In this document: one piece after another, positions 1-11,189 of the stretch
Position numbering within the stretch: position 1 is the first letter of the stretch
Layout of the letters: every line of letters starts with the position of its first letter
Assembly (NCBI RefSeq): GCF_029784165.1
Contig: NC_073694.1
Location: 41,955,006-42,019,005 of the forward strand
Reading direction: 5' to 3'
DNA: 64,000 nt
Origin: Wyeomyia smithii
Lineage: Eukaryota > Arthropoda > Insecta > Diptera > Culicidae
The notes under the pieces: generated by a model
Seen by the model: the letters and a program-made list of their open reading frames with translations, nothing else
Told to the model about the DNA's origin: nothing
Databases searched by the model: none
Program-made: the position numbers and the translations under genes

Positions 1-521
1 AAAGATAACATGCAGATTAATGATATTGTCATTTTTTGCACCTAATGATATCGTCATATTTTTTGCACTTCAAAGTGCGAAAGAAAAGTGTAAAATTGTC
101 TGCTAGAGTGGGGGTATATAATGAGGGGTTATATTTATTTTCAGATCCCATTCTATCAAAACTTATAGTTTGATATATCGCAATCTAGGTTTCAGAACCA
201 TTGTGCATTTGGTCAGGTTTATCGGGGCACCCGATTTTAGCTTTATTAACCTCGGCAAGAGTGGAAAACTTGGCTGTAGAGCGTGCTCATAGCGGTTATC
301 AGGAAGTTCGGATGCTACGCTTAATTTTAAATGGTGCGCCGATAATTCTTGATTCTTCCGGAAAGTTTCATGTTTGAGAACTAAACATTGGTACACATTA
401 TTATCATTTTTCGGATGGTAGGTGCGTACAGTCGTCCACATGAATACTGAAAAAATCTTTCAGCAGCCATGTTTTGGCCTTGTCGTCAGTTGATTTTGAC
501 GTTAAGTATACATCATATTAA
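1..521. other. no gene recognised
   Basis: AT-rich sequence at the window edge. A 92-codon open frame lies on the minus strand (163-441), but its translation resembles no family I know, it has no upstream support, and a frame this long is not rare by chance here. It is probably decayed repeat. Confidence 0.4.
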
Positions 522-617
522 CAGTGTATAAATTAGTTCGACTCTTGCTCACGCGTAGCGACAATCATGTCCGATAAATTCTGCAAGTGTCAGGTATCTT
601 GTTCTAGTCATCTTTGG
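522..617 (-). mobile_element. terminal fragment of MITE family M1
   Basis: About 95 bp match one end of the MITE complete at 20493-20915 and present again at 22085-24657. Shared stretches include the segment around TTAGTTCGACT, the GCGACAATC block and the terminal CTAGTCATCTTTG. Only this end survives; it directly abuts the R1-clade remnant. Confidence 0.65.
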
Positions 618-624
618 TGAAAGC

Positions 625-1960
625 GAAAGAGATTGGTCTTATTGCCGAGGCTGGGACACCGCCAGGGGATCCATACTGCAGGAAAGGTGCTTGAGAGGAT
701 TATCCTCAACACTCTAGCATAAGAGAAAGGGCATCCGGTATCGCGCAATCGTCACGCTCGACGTGAAGAATGCGTTCAATAACACCAGCTGAGACTCCAT
801 AACACTTGCGCTCTGGAGCATCCCTGTACCGTTGCACAAGTTTTTGGAAAACTGTTTCCAGAGTCGAGTATTAGTCTACAACACGGATGAGGGTCAAAAG
901 TGCTTCCCAATCACTGCAGAAGTATAGCAAGATTCCATCCTGGCCCCGGTTTTGTGGAATGTTATGAACGACGGAGTATTGAAGTTAAAGTTTGCTGTAG
1001 AGGTTGTAGTCGTCGGCTTTGCGGGCGACTTAACGCTGGAGGTCTATGGTGAGTCGATCGGAAAGGAGGAGCTGATGGCTGCGCACTGCAACATCGGGAA
1101 CTTCTCTTCACCGTGAGTTCGTCCACACTTAAGTATGGTGTGCTAGTGTGGTATTAAGCTAACTATTAGTACCTAAAATAGTTATGGTGTTAAACTGGAA
1201 AGTACCTACAGTCTCATGTGCCTGAGGGTTGCGAGCGCGTATCGTACACTGTCTTGTCTAGCATGACGCCTACCAACATCGCAATTAAGGAAGATGTAGA
1301 GTGCTTCGATCAACGTGACACAAGGGATATAAGAGGAACCAAGAGGTCATTCTCGAAGATCAGATGGCAGCGGGAATGGTCCAATTTCGCGAAGGCTACC
1401 CCCTGGACGCACCAGCCTATTCCGGAGATATCCCGATGGGTCGGGAGCCTGATGCAGGTCCAATCAAACCACGGCTGCTTCATGCAGTATCTATACAGGT
1501 TCGGGTACACGAGGTTCTTCATCTGTCCCGAGTGCGTGAATGGGAAGGAGACCACTGAGCATGTCTTTTTCGTATACCCTCGCTTTGTGCACGCGAGAAG
1601 CGACATGATGATAATGAGCGGGCCAGACAACTAAGTTCGGAGTATAGTTAAGGACCCGGACACCTGTAGTGAGGTTTGTGCGACGTCACTCAGATAGTTC
1701 TTGAGCTACAACGTAAGTGGTAGGTCAACCACCAATACGCCATTGGTAGCTAACTGTCTTCAGGTGATAAGCTATGAGGTCTAAGGGTAAAGAGAATGCA
1801 TGAAGCACAAAAAGACACTTCCAAACGTAATAGTTAAGGGAAGATAAGGGCTGAAGACTAGAAGTGTTTCAGTGGGTTCGGTCAAATTCAACCCCACCTA
1901 CTGAGCTATTTTCTCGGGTGTCTGTCAGTAGATTTCCCCGCTACCTTGCAAAAAAGGGGT
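625..1960 (+). mobile_element. R1-clade LINE copy A, 5'-truncated and decayed
   Basis: The translation, across several frames and stops, carries R1-type reverse transcriptase blocks. A palm motif-A region reads VTLDVKNAFNN (about 744-780). A degenerate PQGS-type block is followed by LAPVLWNVMNDGVLKLKF (about 935-990). The catalytic YADD box appears as FAGDLTLEVYGES (about 1018-1050), so one catalytic Asp is lost. The C-terminal zinc-finger region CPECVNGKETTEHVFFVYP lies at about 1528-1580, with its last Cys changed to Tyr. The endonuclease and ORF1 are missing. Sequence at 1860-1960 resembles the 3' region of copy B (12100-12270) and ends in an A run, taken as the element's 3' end. It lies upstream of the Spätzle exon in the same orientation. 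It is not functional. Confidence 0.85.
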
Positions 1961-2629
1961 CGTAATCTCCGTTTCAACTAGGCTTGACAATTTTCAATAG
2001 ATCAATCGTGCCTATAATCAAATTACAAACGCGATGTATCGTTTGTAGCGAAACTTTCTGAAGAACGTCAACGTTTTTTCTAGCAATTGCAATAGCAATT
2101 ATCATTAAAGTTTTATCACTGCATCGTAAGAGGTAAAATTACAACTTAAGTTGTCTTTAACCGTTGACTCATCAGTCAACGGAAAGAGAAAAATTTAATC
2201 TGATATCAATAGCGCTCCCGGTTGCTGTGCTAAACGTGGATGGTACAAACCGAGTTGAAAGCATCCCTGAGGATAGCCGATAACGGACAGCAGTAAGCTC
2301 CAGGTGTTACTGCGACATCGACTGAAAAAATGGAGCACAAACCAACAGTGACAGTGGGATACAGTGCTAAAGAAGGGTGCGGAAAGATTGATGGGATTTA
2401 TTCACTGCTTCGTCTGGGATGCCTGGATCCAGACACGTTGCGTTGCTTCAAGCTAGGCTTCGGCAATTAAAAGATTAAGGAAATTGGGAAGCTGTGTGAA
2501 TACTGATGGTGGTTTATTTAGCATAAAAATTCGTTTTAAATTTCCAATATGTGACTCTTTTGGATGACTTATCATGATACTATTCGTGCTACTCAAGCAA
2601 GACTTCTAAACTGGTTCTCCTCTTTTCAG
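1961..2629. other. intron-like sequence upstream of the Spätzle exon
   Basis: No earlier Spätzle exon (the first half of the cystine knot) could be found here. The stretch ends with a pyrimidine-rich tract and CAG at 2627-2629, a good splice acceptor. A segment near 1980 (GGCTTGACAATTTTCAATAG) recurs with variation near 32.4 and 33.3 kb, so part of it is an old repeat. Confidence 0.45.
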
Positions 2630-2840
2630 CACCGTCGGGAAACCGTGTGACCATTTGGCTTCCGGTAGTTTGTACAAAACCGAGTGTCGACAGCTGTATC
2701 ACTACCGAACTCTGCTGTCAGTCGATACGAAGACGCAAAATGTGACCAAGGAGCTATTTAGGCTACCATCCTGCTGCAAGTGCGTAAGAATCTCCAACGG
2801 ATCGCTGATACGACAACGACGAAAGGCGGATGGATTGTAA
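2630..2840 (+). CDS. Spätzle-family cystine-knot cytokine, terminal exon
   Basis: After the acceptor CAG, one base of a split codon is followed by an open frame of 69 codons ending in TAA (2838-2840). It reads TVGKPCDHLASGSLYKTECR, then QLYHYRTLLSVDT, then ELFRLPSCCKC near the end. This spacing (G-x-PC, EC-R-Q-x-Y, then F-x-LPSCC-x-C) is the hallmark of the C-terminal half of the Spätzle cystine knot, the secreted Toll-receptor ligand used in development and immunity. Five of the family's knot cysteines are here; the first ones must lie on an upstream exon, which I do not see. A 12-residue basic tail follows the knot. No in-frame ATG is needed because this is an internal or terminal exon. The frame is intact and contrasts with the decayed transposon ORFs around it. 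The paralogue (Spz1 to Spz6) cannot be told from this exon. Confidence 0.85.
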
Positions 2841-3165
2841 ATGCTGTACACTACTGTACACAGAATCATTTAGGCTGTTGCTTTTTAAAACCATATTTCC
2901 AACCAACTGGTCGAAGATTTAAAATCTGTTCCGCTTGTGAAGGGTATTTGCGCTGTAAAGAGAACATAGAAGGTGAATACCAAGATAGGGTGTTTTAAAA
3001 GTAACATTCATTTACTCAGAGTGTGATCGATTGATTATAAAGCTAATTTAGTTGCGAAAAGCCTTCGTATGTATAATTCTACTAAAACAGCAAATTATAT
3101 AAGCATAGATTTTCACAGCAGAAAGCAATTGGAAAAATTCAATAAACATGTTGTTATAAGGTTGT
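2841..3165 (+). other. putative 3' UTR of the Spätzle-family gene
   Basis: After the stop codon the sequence becomes AT-rich. A canonical AATAAA lies at 3141-3146, about 300 bases downstream, followed by a GT-rich stretch from 3148. Another AATAAA lies near 3223. This is a plausible transcript end; no direct evidence of cleavage. Confidence 0.5.
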
Positions 3166-4500
3166 GCTTTGCTTTATTGCATCTGTCTTATCAGTAAACA
3201 TTGTATTTATGTTTACATGTGAATAAAATGTAGGACTACTTCCTTTTTATATTAAATAGTGTAAGGTACCAAAGCCAACCTACACCTAATGAAAACAGTT
3301 TTCAAGAAATTCACCTCCCCTCCGTAGGAATTTGACTTACATACAGAAACCCACGCCAGTATGTCATCAGTTTGATTTAATGGCACCAGGAGAGCAATGC
3401 AGTTCTCTCCCGAAACTCGTTAAAATTTCACAGCGAAGCAATCGGCAGAATAGAAGCACTAAACGGCGTTCGTGGCTTGCAAGCTGCTTCTGCCGACAAC
3501 TTCCCAGCACGTAAACCTTAGTTTAGTGGGATAGTGACTCACGTTCGTCGTTCAGTTTTCTAACAAATTTGCAACGCTCTCGAAAGTACCCCCGGAGTGA
3601 CGTTTAACGTACAACCTTTAGGTACTGCACAGACCGACTCACGTGCCATCCCACCTTGCCAGAACACGAGAAAGAAGCTTGGCACGAGCAGGGAAATAAA
3701 AGGATTTACATGAATTAAATAGTAAAACTAGAGCAGACTGGCACTGCACAGTGCACTGAAGCCATTGCCACGAATTACTTCTCAATTTGTGCAAACTTGA
3801 CACAGTACGCGAGGAAATAAATTTATAATTTATTTATTTCTCGGAACAAACAAGCCGGACTGAATGAATAGCTAAAACTCCGTGAAGCTGCACAACTTAT
3901 CTTGTTTCCGAAAGTCTGAATTTCGTTCTTGGAGATTACATAGAATTACATAATGGAATGTGAATCCTTCTCCTTCTTCAAGAAAAATTGAATTTTAATT
4001 TTGTTCCCTCCACGCGCAACAGCTGTTCCGAAAGTTTACAGCGTTTTCGCGTTCATCTCATTATCTGTGATTGATAGCAGACGCCGAATTGATGGAATTC
4101 TGCTGTAACGATGATTCGCTTATAAAACTCCGGCTTATAAACGTGCGGTCCTTTTTTTCGCTAAAAATAGCTTGTGGGTGGGGAGCGTTACTTTGGCAAT
4201 TATGATATGAACAAAAGAAAGACGTCATTATTTGCAACGTTGTGAATCTCGCTCAACTTGTCGCGAGCTACGAAGACAGACTGAACTATAACCGATGCCA
4301 CCGACGAGGATAGTGTAGAAAACCGCGGTAAATGTGATGCTGTCAGTTTTGAACATAATCATTTGCGCATGTCGGAAAATTTGAATTGCCAAAACGGGAT
4401 GACATGAGGTTTGAAGAGTGAGAGAGTGTCACGAAACTGGTGTGAAATAATCATTATCGAGACAAACCGCGCTTATCATTATGAGACTTATGTCAAATTC
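3166..4500. other. intergenic, no gene recognised
   Basis: Several 60-codon open frames (for example 3332-3514, +) show no family motif. No repeat shared with the rest of the window was seen. Likely intergenic DNA downstream of the Spätzle gene. Confidence 0.4.
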
Positions 4501-4509
4501 GGTTTTTAC

Positions 4510-4690
4510 GGTTTGAATAGCTAAACCAGGACTACACCTTGGTCCGGTAGCTATTTGTATTTCACTTTCCAGACTACACCAAAGCAACATTTTTTCTGTC
4601 CCGGACAGCACCCGAAAGAAGCAGGGTGTACTTTGGAAGAAACCAACACATTGATACGAATGAGTCAAAAATGGTTTGTTTATTTTCTCG
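4510..4690 (+). repeat. interspersed repeat, copy related to 47000-47130
   Basis: The block containing CCCGGACAG, a CCGAAAGAA-like stretch, then GAAACCAACACATT recurs in reverse orientation at about 47000-47130. A shorter relative lies near 45660-45770. The similarity includes the order of blocks, so these are copies of one old element. Overlapping open frames on both strands are by-products. Confidence 0.55.
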
Positions 4691-5700
4691 TTTCACTATC
4701 AAAGTGTCAGGTAATTTTTTTTTCAAGCTGCTCAAAACTTTTCGAATCATTTTTATGCGAATGTGCTTTTTATGTTTAACGTCAACTGTAAAATTACACA
4801 ACCCCTCGCGTTGAAGAATTTATCACGGCTGGCATCGATGATTATACATATAAAGAGGTACGTTGGCTTTGCGTTGAGGTTCCCTGCGTCTCAGAAAAAT
4901 TGTGGATGAACTCGTAATTGTGCTCGCAGTTTTTCTCTGTTAGAGATCATCTTGCTACGAAGTTAGTCGATCTATTTCATAATGTTGTGTTCAATCGCCG
5001 CTAATTTCGCTGTCAGGTATACAGGAGATAGTCAAAATAAGTAGGATTGGCCAAATTTGATGAAATTTGAAATGCTATAGCTTTGCCAAATGTTATTCGA
5101 TTTTAATCATTCGAACACCATTAAACTGAAAAACTTTTCAAGTTTCATTTTCCGACCACAAGTGTGGCCTAGGTCACCGAATGTAGGAATTATTTCTGAG
5201 TATCGGTAGGCACTTCAAACCTTTTAATTTTTGGATGGATTTGGTAATGGGTTACCTGATAAAAAGGCTGATTTGCATCATTGGCATAGATGACGAAACG
5301 GGAAACGGCTAGTTTTCTTCCGAAGGACCCAGAGGAACCTGTAGTATGAAAAATTTTCATTTTTGCATACAAATATAGCGTGCGACACCTTCAAGATTTT
5401 TCATCAGCAATATTTCAAAAGACATATTTCTGAATATAGGCTCCATTGGCCACTTTCGGAACAACCTGGATGCCCAGAAAAAACCCGTATCAATCAGCTT
5501 ACTGGTTACAAGTGAACCAATGCAAATTTAACTACAAGTGTCTAGCGCAGTTTGTAGTGCGGCCACCATAAATACGCAATTGGTACAGAACCGAAAAATC
5601 ATCCGTCTCACCTATCCAAAAAGCTTGAGTACTAGCTTTCTTCTTTTCGATTTCCGTGGTGTGAGGTTCAACGTGCCACAGAATTATCCTGAATTCATTG
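4691..5700. other. no gene recognised
   Basis: Mixed, mostly AT-rich sequence with short open frames and no motif on either strand. The 5020-5400 part reads like old repeat DNA but was not matched elsewhere in the window. Confidence 0.35.
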
Positions 5701-5805
5701 AAGTAAATGAATAACTTAACAACGCGTTTATAGTTCAAGGAAACAAGAATTATGACTCCAAATAAAAAACCGATGACGAGTGTAGAAGGAACACCGAAAG
5801 TCTTT

Positions 5806-5827
5806 GGGGGGGGGGGGGGGGTGGGGG
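5806..5827 (+). repeat. poly-G tract near the 5' part of R1 copy B
   Basis: Sixteen consecutive G, then T, then five G. It inflates long open frames on both strands (5532-6168) that translate to poly-Gly and poly-Pro and are not genes. Length may be unreliable in sequencing. Confidence 0.9.
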
Positions 5828-5929
5828 TCAACCAGCGTTCTACGCAGCGAATGGCGGAGACGTATGTGAAATTCGGGGGTGGAAAAACGACGAATACGTC
5901 TGTGTCCACACCGGACATATTGATAGACG

Positions 5930-6810
5930 GTCCCTTGATAGTCAAGGCTGTCGAAAAAGCGCTGTCCGATCAACTCGACGCCAGGTTCTCGGCTAACAGG
6001 CGGAATATCACTGGCGTCCTGAAGCAGAGCCTTCTCGCTTCGGAATACCGTCGATGAAGCCAGAAAAGAGCACGAATAACTCGTGGCTCGGGTGGGGGTG
6101 GGCGAGAAACAAGTCAGGACCCTCCTCCTGGTCCCGGGAACACAAAGGTACAGTTGGTTGTGCGGCACATCAACCGGTTCAAGGTCCGCCGAAAACCAGC
6201 TTAGATGGAGGCTGTGGAAAACTCTTGGGTTGCCGTAGTAGGTAGGAAGCGTCAGAATGGTGGAGCGGCCAAAAGATCATAGATCAAAAAGGTGCAGAGC
6301 AGGAGAGATGCTCTCATACTCAAGACGGAAAAGTCTAAGTACTCAGAAGTCTTGAACACCTTGGTCTAAGTACTCAGAAGCCTTGAAGGAGATGAGTGGC
6401 GGAGCCAAGCTGAAGGTCTGGAAGTGAATGTGCGGGGCATCCGCCGATCTTGCATTGGTGAGATGAAACTTGAGCTCCGAAAGAACGCCAAGAACAAGGA
6501 AGCTATCTACAAAATGGTACCCGAGAAGGTCCTAGGGAAAGATGTGCAAGCTCGGGAACTCACCTCAGAGGTTACTCTCCAGCTTAAAAACCTGGACGTA
6601 ATCATTCAGAGATGCGACGCTGCACAAGCTCTCAAGGAATGGTGCGGGGTGGAAGAGGCCACTGAGTCAATCCTCTTTTGAATAAGTTCAGCTGGGACCC
6701 TGGTGAGCACTTTCCAACTATCGTCGGCAGATGCGAACTTGGCACTGAAGGAAGGAAAATTAAAGGTAGGCTGGCCAGTGAAGAGAACGACCTCTTCCAG
6801 CACTTGTGAT
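5930..6810 (+). pseudogene. R1-clade ORF1 (Gag-like) remnant
   Basis: The clearest part, 6424-6681, reads VRGIRRSCIGEMKLELRKN and later VQARELTSEVTLQLKNLDV and QALKEWCGVEEATES. This is the conserved core of ORF1 nucleic-acid-binding proteins of R1-clade LINEs, which package element RNA. Upstream, DALILKTEKSKYSEVLNTL belongs to the same domain. Stops and frameshifts (for example near 6368) break it. Downstream, zinc knuckles should follow but the sequence switches to unrelated DNA at about 6830. Confidence 0.75.
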
Positions 6811-6829
6811 AGCGTATTATTATAGTAAT

Positions 6830-7320
6830 AGATAGAAGTCCTGTACGTGCCGTTTAACCCGGCGCGAAATCAATGCAGTTGGAGAAAGGTAATGATTTAA
6901 CTTTATGTTACGCATCACTGCTTGAACATAGCCTACAGAGATAGTCTCTCTGTTTACCTAGCTAAAATTACTAACTTAAAATCTAGTACCATGTGCGTAT
7001 CAAAACACGTACGAGAGAATGAGAGTCTCTAAGCTGGCGCGTTTTGATTTGTTTATGACGGCATACAATATTTATCTGACTGTGGCACAGCAGAAGGCTG
7101 CGTTAAGTGCTATGCCACCGATTTCATAATCTGTTGAATCGTTCGCGGTTCTTTGTCAAGGGAGTCAAATGTTTCGCCTGACTAAGACACAGCAGAAGGC
7201 TGTGTCCCTGACCAAAAATATGAGCTGAGTCTCATAACACGTGACGGAGCCCGTGGGTTTTATAGGGAGGAGTGGGACGTCACATGAGCATGCCTTCTAG
7301 GCATACTACAACAACCGGAC
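6830..7320. other. foreign segment inside R1 copy B with an internal direct repeat
   Basis: This stretch lies between ORF1 core and zinc-knuckle remnant and does not read as R1 protein. A 27-bp unit containing CACAGCAGAAGGCTG occurs at about 7078-7104 and again at about 7180-7206. It is probably another small element or filler DNA; ends and TSD were not identified. Confidence 0.4.
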
Positions 7321-7349
7321 TTCAGGGGCTTTGACGAAGAACACAAGTC

Positions 7350-7470
7350 CTAGACCTGCAAGGGGCCCGATGCAAGCCAGTTATACAGGCTTTGTGAAGC
7401 TGCAGGCCATAAAGCGAAGAAATGCAGGGAATCTCGCAAGAGCCTGTCATGTTCCGAAATAAATTTCGAT
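7350..7470 (+). pseudogene. R1-clade ORF1 zinc-knuckle remnant
   Basis: A frame reads LYRLCEAAGHKAKKCRESRK, matching a CCHC knuckle of R1-type ORF1, except that the first Cys position is Tyr. It ends in stops after about 7475. It is too short for more than a family-level call. Confidence 0.5.
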
Positions 7471-7637
7471 TTCGATGCCGAGGTACTCCAAGAGGCAATG
7501 AGAAGAGAGCGCAGCGCGAAAGGTCAGTTAGCTCCACCCGACTGTTGACCAACTAGATGCCATACTATCGCAGGCGTGTGACGCCATCAGGCCTAGGACT
7601 CGCCAACTCAGGAATGGGAAGTCATTGGTTTGCAAGA

Positions 7638-7652
7638 AGAAGTATAACCGTT
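7638..7652 (+). repeat. left target-site duplication of Jockey copy 1
   Basis: AGAAGTATAACCGTT here is repeated exactly at 11175-11189. The poly-T (poly-A tail on the minus strand) starts inside or just after it. The TSD shares its last T bases with the tail, so its edge is uncertain by two bases. Confidence 0.85.
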
Positions 7653-7885
7653 TTTTTTTTTTTTAAGGGGGGATTTGTTAGTAGCTTAAGTATTTATGAT
7701 AAATATTAGTAAATAATGAGTATGTGTGTCCAATCACAAATGGTGACTTCTCAACACTGTTAGAAATTTGTAATTTTAATTGTTAGGATTTGTTTGCTTT
7801 CTCAATTAGGACTTATCATTCGTAGGGATTTAAACCTACTTGTCAGAAAAGGGGAAGTAAACTTACAACTAACTTAATTGCTAAC

Positions 7886-10546
7886 TTATTGGCTATAAAG
7901 AGAGCTTATCGTAGCAATTGAGGATTGCAACGATTTTTGTCGAAAATTGTTAATAATTTTATTTGACATAGCTTCTAATGGTTCAACACCAGTAAGTCTA
8001 TGTAATTCGAGTGTACCAAACCAAGGAGGACGCTTCAAAATCATTTTCAGAATTTTATTCTGAATCCTTTGGAGCGTTTTCTTCCTTGTTGAACAGCAAC
8101 TTGACCAGATCGGTACAGCATAAAGCATTGCTGGTCTAAAAATTTGTTTGTAAATCAAAAGTTTGTTCTTTAAACAAAGTTTAGAATTCCTGTTAATGAG
8201 AGGATATAAACATCTCGTATATTTGATGCACTTGGCTTGTATACTCTCAATGTGCTCTTTGAAAATAAGTTTTTTATCATAAATTAGTCCCAAGTACTTA
8301 ACCTTGTCGGACCAACTTAAAATAACCCCATTCATCTTGACAACGTGATTATTGTTTGGCTTGAGGAAAGAAGCCCTAGGCTTATGCGGAAAAATTATCA
8401 TTTGAGTTTTAGAAGCATTGGGAGAGATTTACCACTTTTGCAAGTAGGAAGAAAAAATATCTAAACTTTTCTGCAATCGACTGCATATGACACGAAGACT
8501 TTTTCCTTTTACGGAAATGCTTGTGTCATCGCAGAACAATGACTTTGTGCATCCTGGAGGCAAATCAGGAAGATCTGAAGTGAATATGTTGTACAGGACT
8601 GGACCCAAGACTGAACCTTGAGGCACACCTGCTCTGACAGGAAATCTATCAGATTTTGAATTCTGATAGACAACCTGCAGAGTTCGATCAGTAAGATAAT
8701 TTTTTAAAATTTTGATTAGGAAAATTGGAAAATTAAAAGTTTGCAATTTCGCAATCAAACCTTTATGCCAAACACTGTCGAATGCTTTTTCTATGTCTAA
8801 AAGAGCAGCTCCAGTGGAATAACCTTCAGATTTGTTAGCTCGTATCATATTAGTAACTCTGAGCAATTGATGAGTTGTGGAATGCCCATGGCGAAATCCA
8901 AACTGTTCATTTGCAAAAATTGAATTTTCGTTGATGTGTGACATCATTCTGTTAAGAATAACTCTCTCAAACAGTTTACTTATTGAAGAAAGCAAACTGA
9001 TTGGTCGATAACTTGAAACTTCAGCTGGGTTCTTATCCGGCTTTAAAATGGGAGTAATTTTTGCATTTTTCCATAATTTGGGAAAATATGCAATTTTGAA
9101 GCAGCAATTGAAAATTTTCACTAAAAAATCCATTGTGCTCTCAGGGAGATGTTTGATTAGTATATTAAAGATTCCATCGTCACCAGGTGCTTTCATATTT
9201 TTGAAATTTTTAATAATTGATTTAATCTCATTCAAGTTAGTTTCAATTATTTCTGCAGGTAAAAAATTCTGGGAAGAAATTAAATCAAATTGACGTGTGA
9301 CTTAATTTTCAATTGGACTCACAAAATTCAAATTTGAGTTATGAACACTCTCAAACTGCTGAGCAAGTCTTTGAGCCTTTTGTTCATTGGATACAAGAAA
9401 ACGTTCACCATCTTTTAAAACTGGAATAGGCTTTGAAGGTTTCTTAAGAATCTTCGACAGCTTCCAAAATGGTTTTGAATATGGTTTCAATTTTTCAACT
9501 TTAGTCTCAAAATTTTGATTTCTCAGAAGAGTAAATCTATGTTTAATCTCTTTCTGTAAATCTTTATAAATAGTTTTAAAAACAGGGTCACGAGAACGTT
9601 GATATTGACGTCTGCGGACATTTTTCAAACGAATTAGAAGTTGAAGATTTTCGTCAATTATTGATGAATCAAATTTCACTTGAGCCTTTGGAACAGAATA
9701 ATTCCTGGCATCAACAATTGCACATTTTAATGCTTCCAAAGCGGAATCAATATTCACTTCGTTTTGCAAATCAAGCTCATTATTGAAATTTCTCTCAATA
9801 TAATTTTTGTATCTTTCCCAATTAGCTTTGTTATAATTAAAAACAGAGCTCATAGGGTTTAAAACTGATTCATGTGATAAAGAAAAAGTTATTGGAAGAT
9901 GGTCAGAATCAAAGTCAGCATGTGTGATCAAATCACTACATACATGACTTTGATCTGTCAGCACCAAATCAATTGTTGAAGGGTTTCTTACAGAAGAAAA
10001 GCATGTAGGACTATTCGGAGACAAAATAGAATAGTATCCTGAAGAACAATCATTGAATAAAATTTTGCCATTGGAATTACTTTGAGAATTATTCCATGAA
10101 CGATGTTTAGCGTTGAAATCGCCGATTATGAAAAATTTCGAACGATTTCTGGTGAGTTTTTGTAAATCACCTTTAAAATAATTTTTGAGCTCGCGTGTGC
10201 ATTGAAATGGTAAATATGCTGCGGCAATAAATAAAATCCCAAGTTCAGTTTGAACTTCAATTCCCAAAGTTTCAATAACTTTCGTCTCAAGATGTGGAAG
10301 AGCACGATGTTTGATTCGGCGATGAATAACAATTGCAACTCCACCGCCGGAACCCTGAATCCTATCATATCTATGAACCACGTAATTGGGATCATATTTT
10401 AATTTTATGTTAGGTTTCAAAAATGTTTCAGTAATAATTGCAATATGCACATTATTTACTGTTAAAAAATTAAAAAGCTCATTCTCATTGGCCTTCAATG
10501 AGCGAGCATTCCAATTTAATATTTTAATTGTTTTATTTAAAATCAT
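7886..10546 (-). pseudogene. Jockey-clade ORF2: endonuclease plus reverse transcriptase, two in-frame stops
   Basis: ATG at 10546. The apurinic-type endonuclease is at residues about 1-235: ILNWNARSL, the catalytic-Glu motif ITETFLKP, IGDFNAKH, and SDHLPI near its end. These are all the expected active-site blocks. RT follows: ILKPDKNPAEVSSYRPISLL, motif A ALLDIEKAFDSVWH, then PVRAGVPQGSVLGPVLYN, and the catalytic box as FCDD instead of FADD. A thumb region and C-terminus run to TAA at 7886. Stops lie at 9302-9304 (Glu to stop against copy 2) and 8429-8431 (Lys to stop). Otherwise the frame is open, so it died recently. In an active copy the protein would nick DNA and copy the element RNA at the target. 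Confidence 0.9.
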
Positions 10547-11174
10547 TGCTAAATTTTAAATTAGAAACAATTTTAATAGTAAAATTTGTGCCTATTTGAA
10601 TGGCTTCAAACATTGATTTTGCCTGCAACATGGCGTTCATAAGATCGAACATTGCCTGTTGCAAAAAAGAAAGTTTACCTGCCGTAATAGGCCCCAGGCA
10701 GTTGACATTCGGAAAAATATTTTCGGCAGCAATATTAGCTGGAGTAATAGGTGTACAATTATTTTCTAGCGTGTTTTGCTTACCCATATTAACGGTCATT
10801 TTCGAACTACCAACACTAGGCGGTATAATGTTCGAACTACCTGTAACCTGTGCATAAGTTAAACGGGTATGCAAAGGAGTAGGTAAACTATGCGACACTG
10901 GTACGCTTGGAGAATTTTGTTTTGAAGTTGGTTTTAATTGTGAAATTGAATTTTGTTTACCTTGCCTTGCCTTAACAATTGCTAAACGGACTGGGCATTG
11001 ATAAAAATTCGACATATGGTTGCCGTTACAATTCGCACAGCGAAAATTTTTACTCTCTTTCACAGGACATGTGTCCTTTGTGTGAGAAGAGTCTCCACAA
11101 ATGAGGCATTTTTGGTCCATGTTACAGAACTTTGAACCATGGCCATAACGTTGGCAAATACGGCATTGGGTGAT
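10533..11174 (-). pseudogene. Jockey-clade ORF1 (Gag-like zinc-knuckle protein), 5'-truncated
   Basis: The frame is open from the element edge at 11174 to the stop at 10533; the ATG at 11120 is internal. It starts with a CCHC knuckle CRICQRYGHGSKFC, then CLICGDSSHTKDTC, then CANCNGNHMSNFYQC, the triple-knuckle array of Jockey ORF1 proteins that bind element RNA. A Ser/Thr/Pro/Asn-rich tail follows. The N-terminal half, seen in copy 2 near 16552, is absent. The stop overlaps the ORF2 start in another frame. Confidence 0.85.
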
Positions 11175-11189
11175 AGAAGTATAACCGTT
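11175..11189 (+). repeat. right target-site duplication of Jockey copy 1
   Basis: Exact repeat of 7638-7652. It lies at the truncated 5' end of the minus-strand element, and R1 protein sequence resumes immediately after it. Confidence 0.85.

Larger units (their letters stand above)
7651..11174 (-). mobile_element. Jockey-clade LINE copy 1, 5'-truncated, nested in R1 copy B
   Basis: A minus-strand non-LTR retrotransposon ending in a poly-A tail (T run 7651-7664). It has a 3' UTR of about 220 bp, ORF2 (10546 to 7886, with two stop codons) and most of ORF1 (11174 to 10533). The 5' end is cut inside the first zinc knuckle of ORF1, the usual result of incomplete target-primed reverse transcription. 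A 15-bp TSD flanks it. ORF1 and ORF2 overlap by 14 bp, as in Jockey elements. It is nearly identical to copy 2 (14065-16768) over shared parts, so both are recent relative to the R1 host. Confidence 0.92.

Noticed and set aside
5532..6168. Long minus-strand open frames (137 and 146 codons)
   Set aside because: They run through a poly-G tract and oppose the R1 ORF1 remnant; translations are poly-Pro shadows without motifs.
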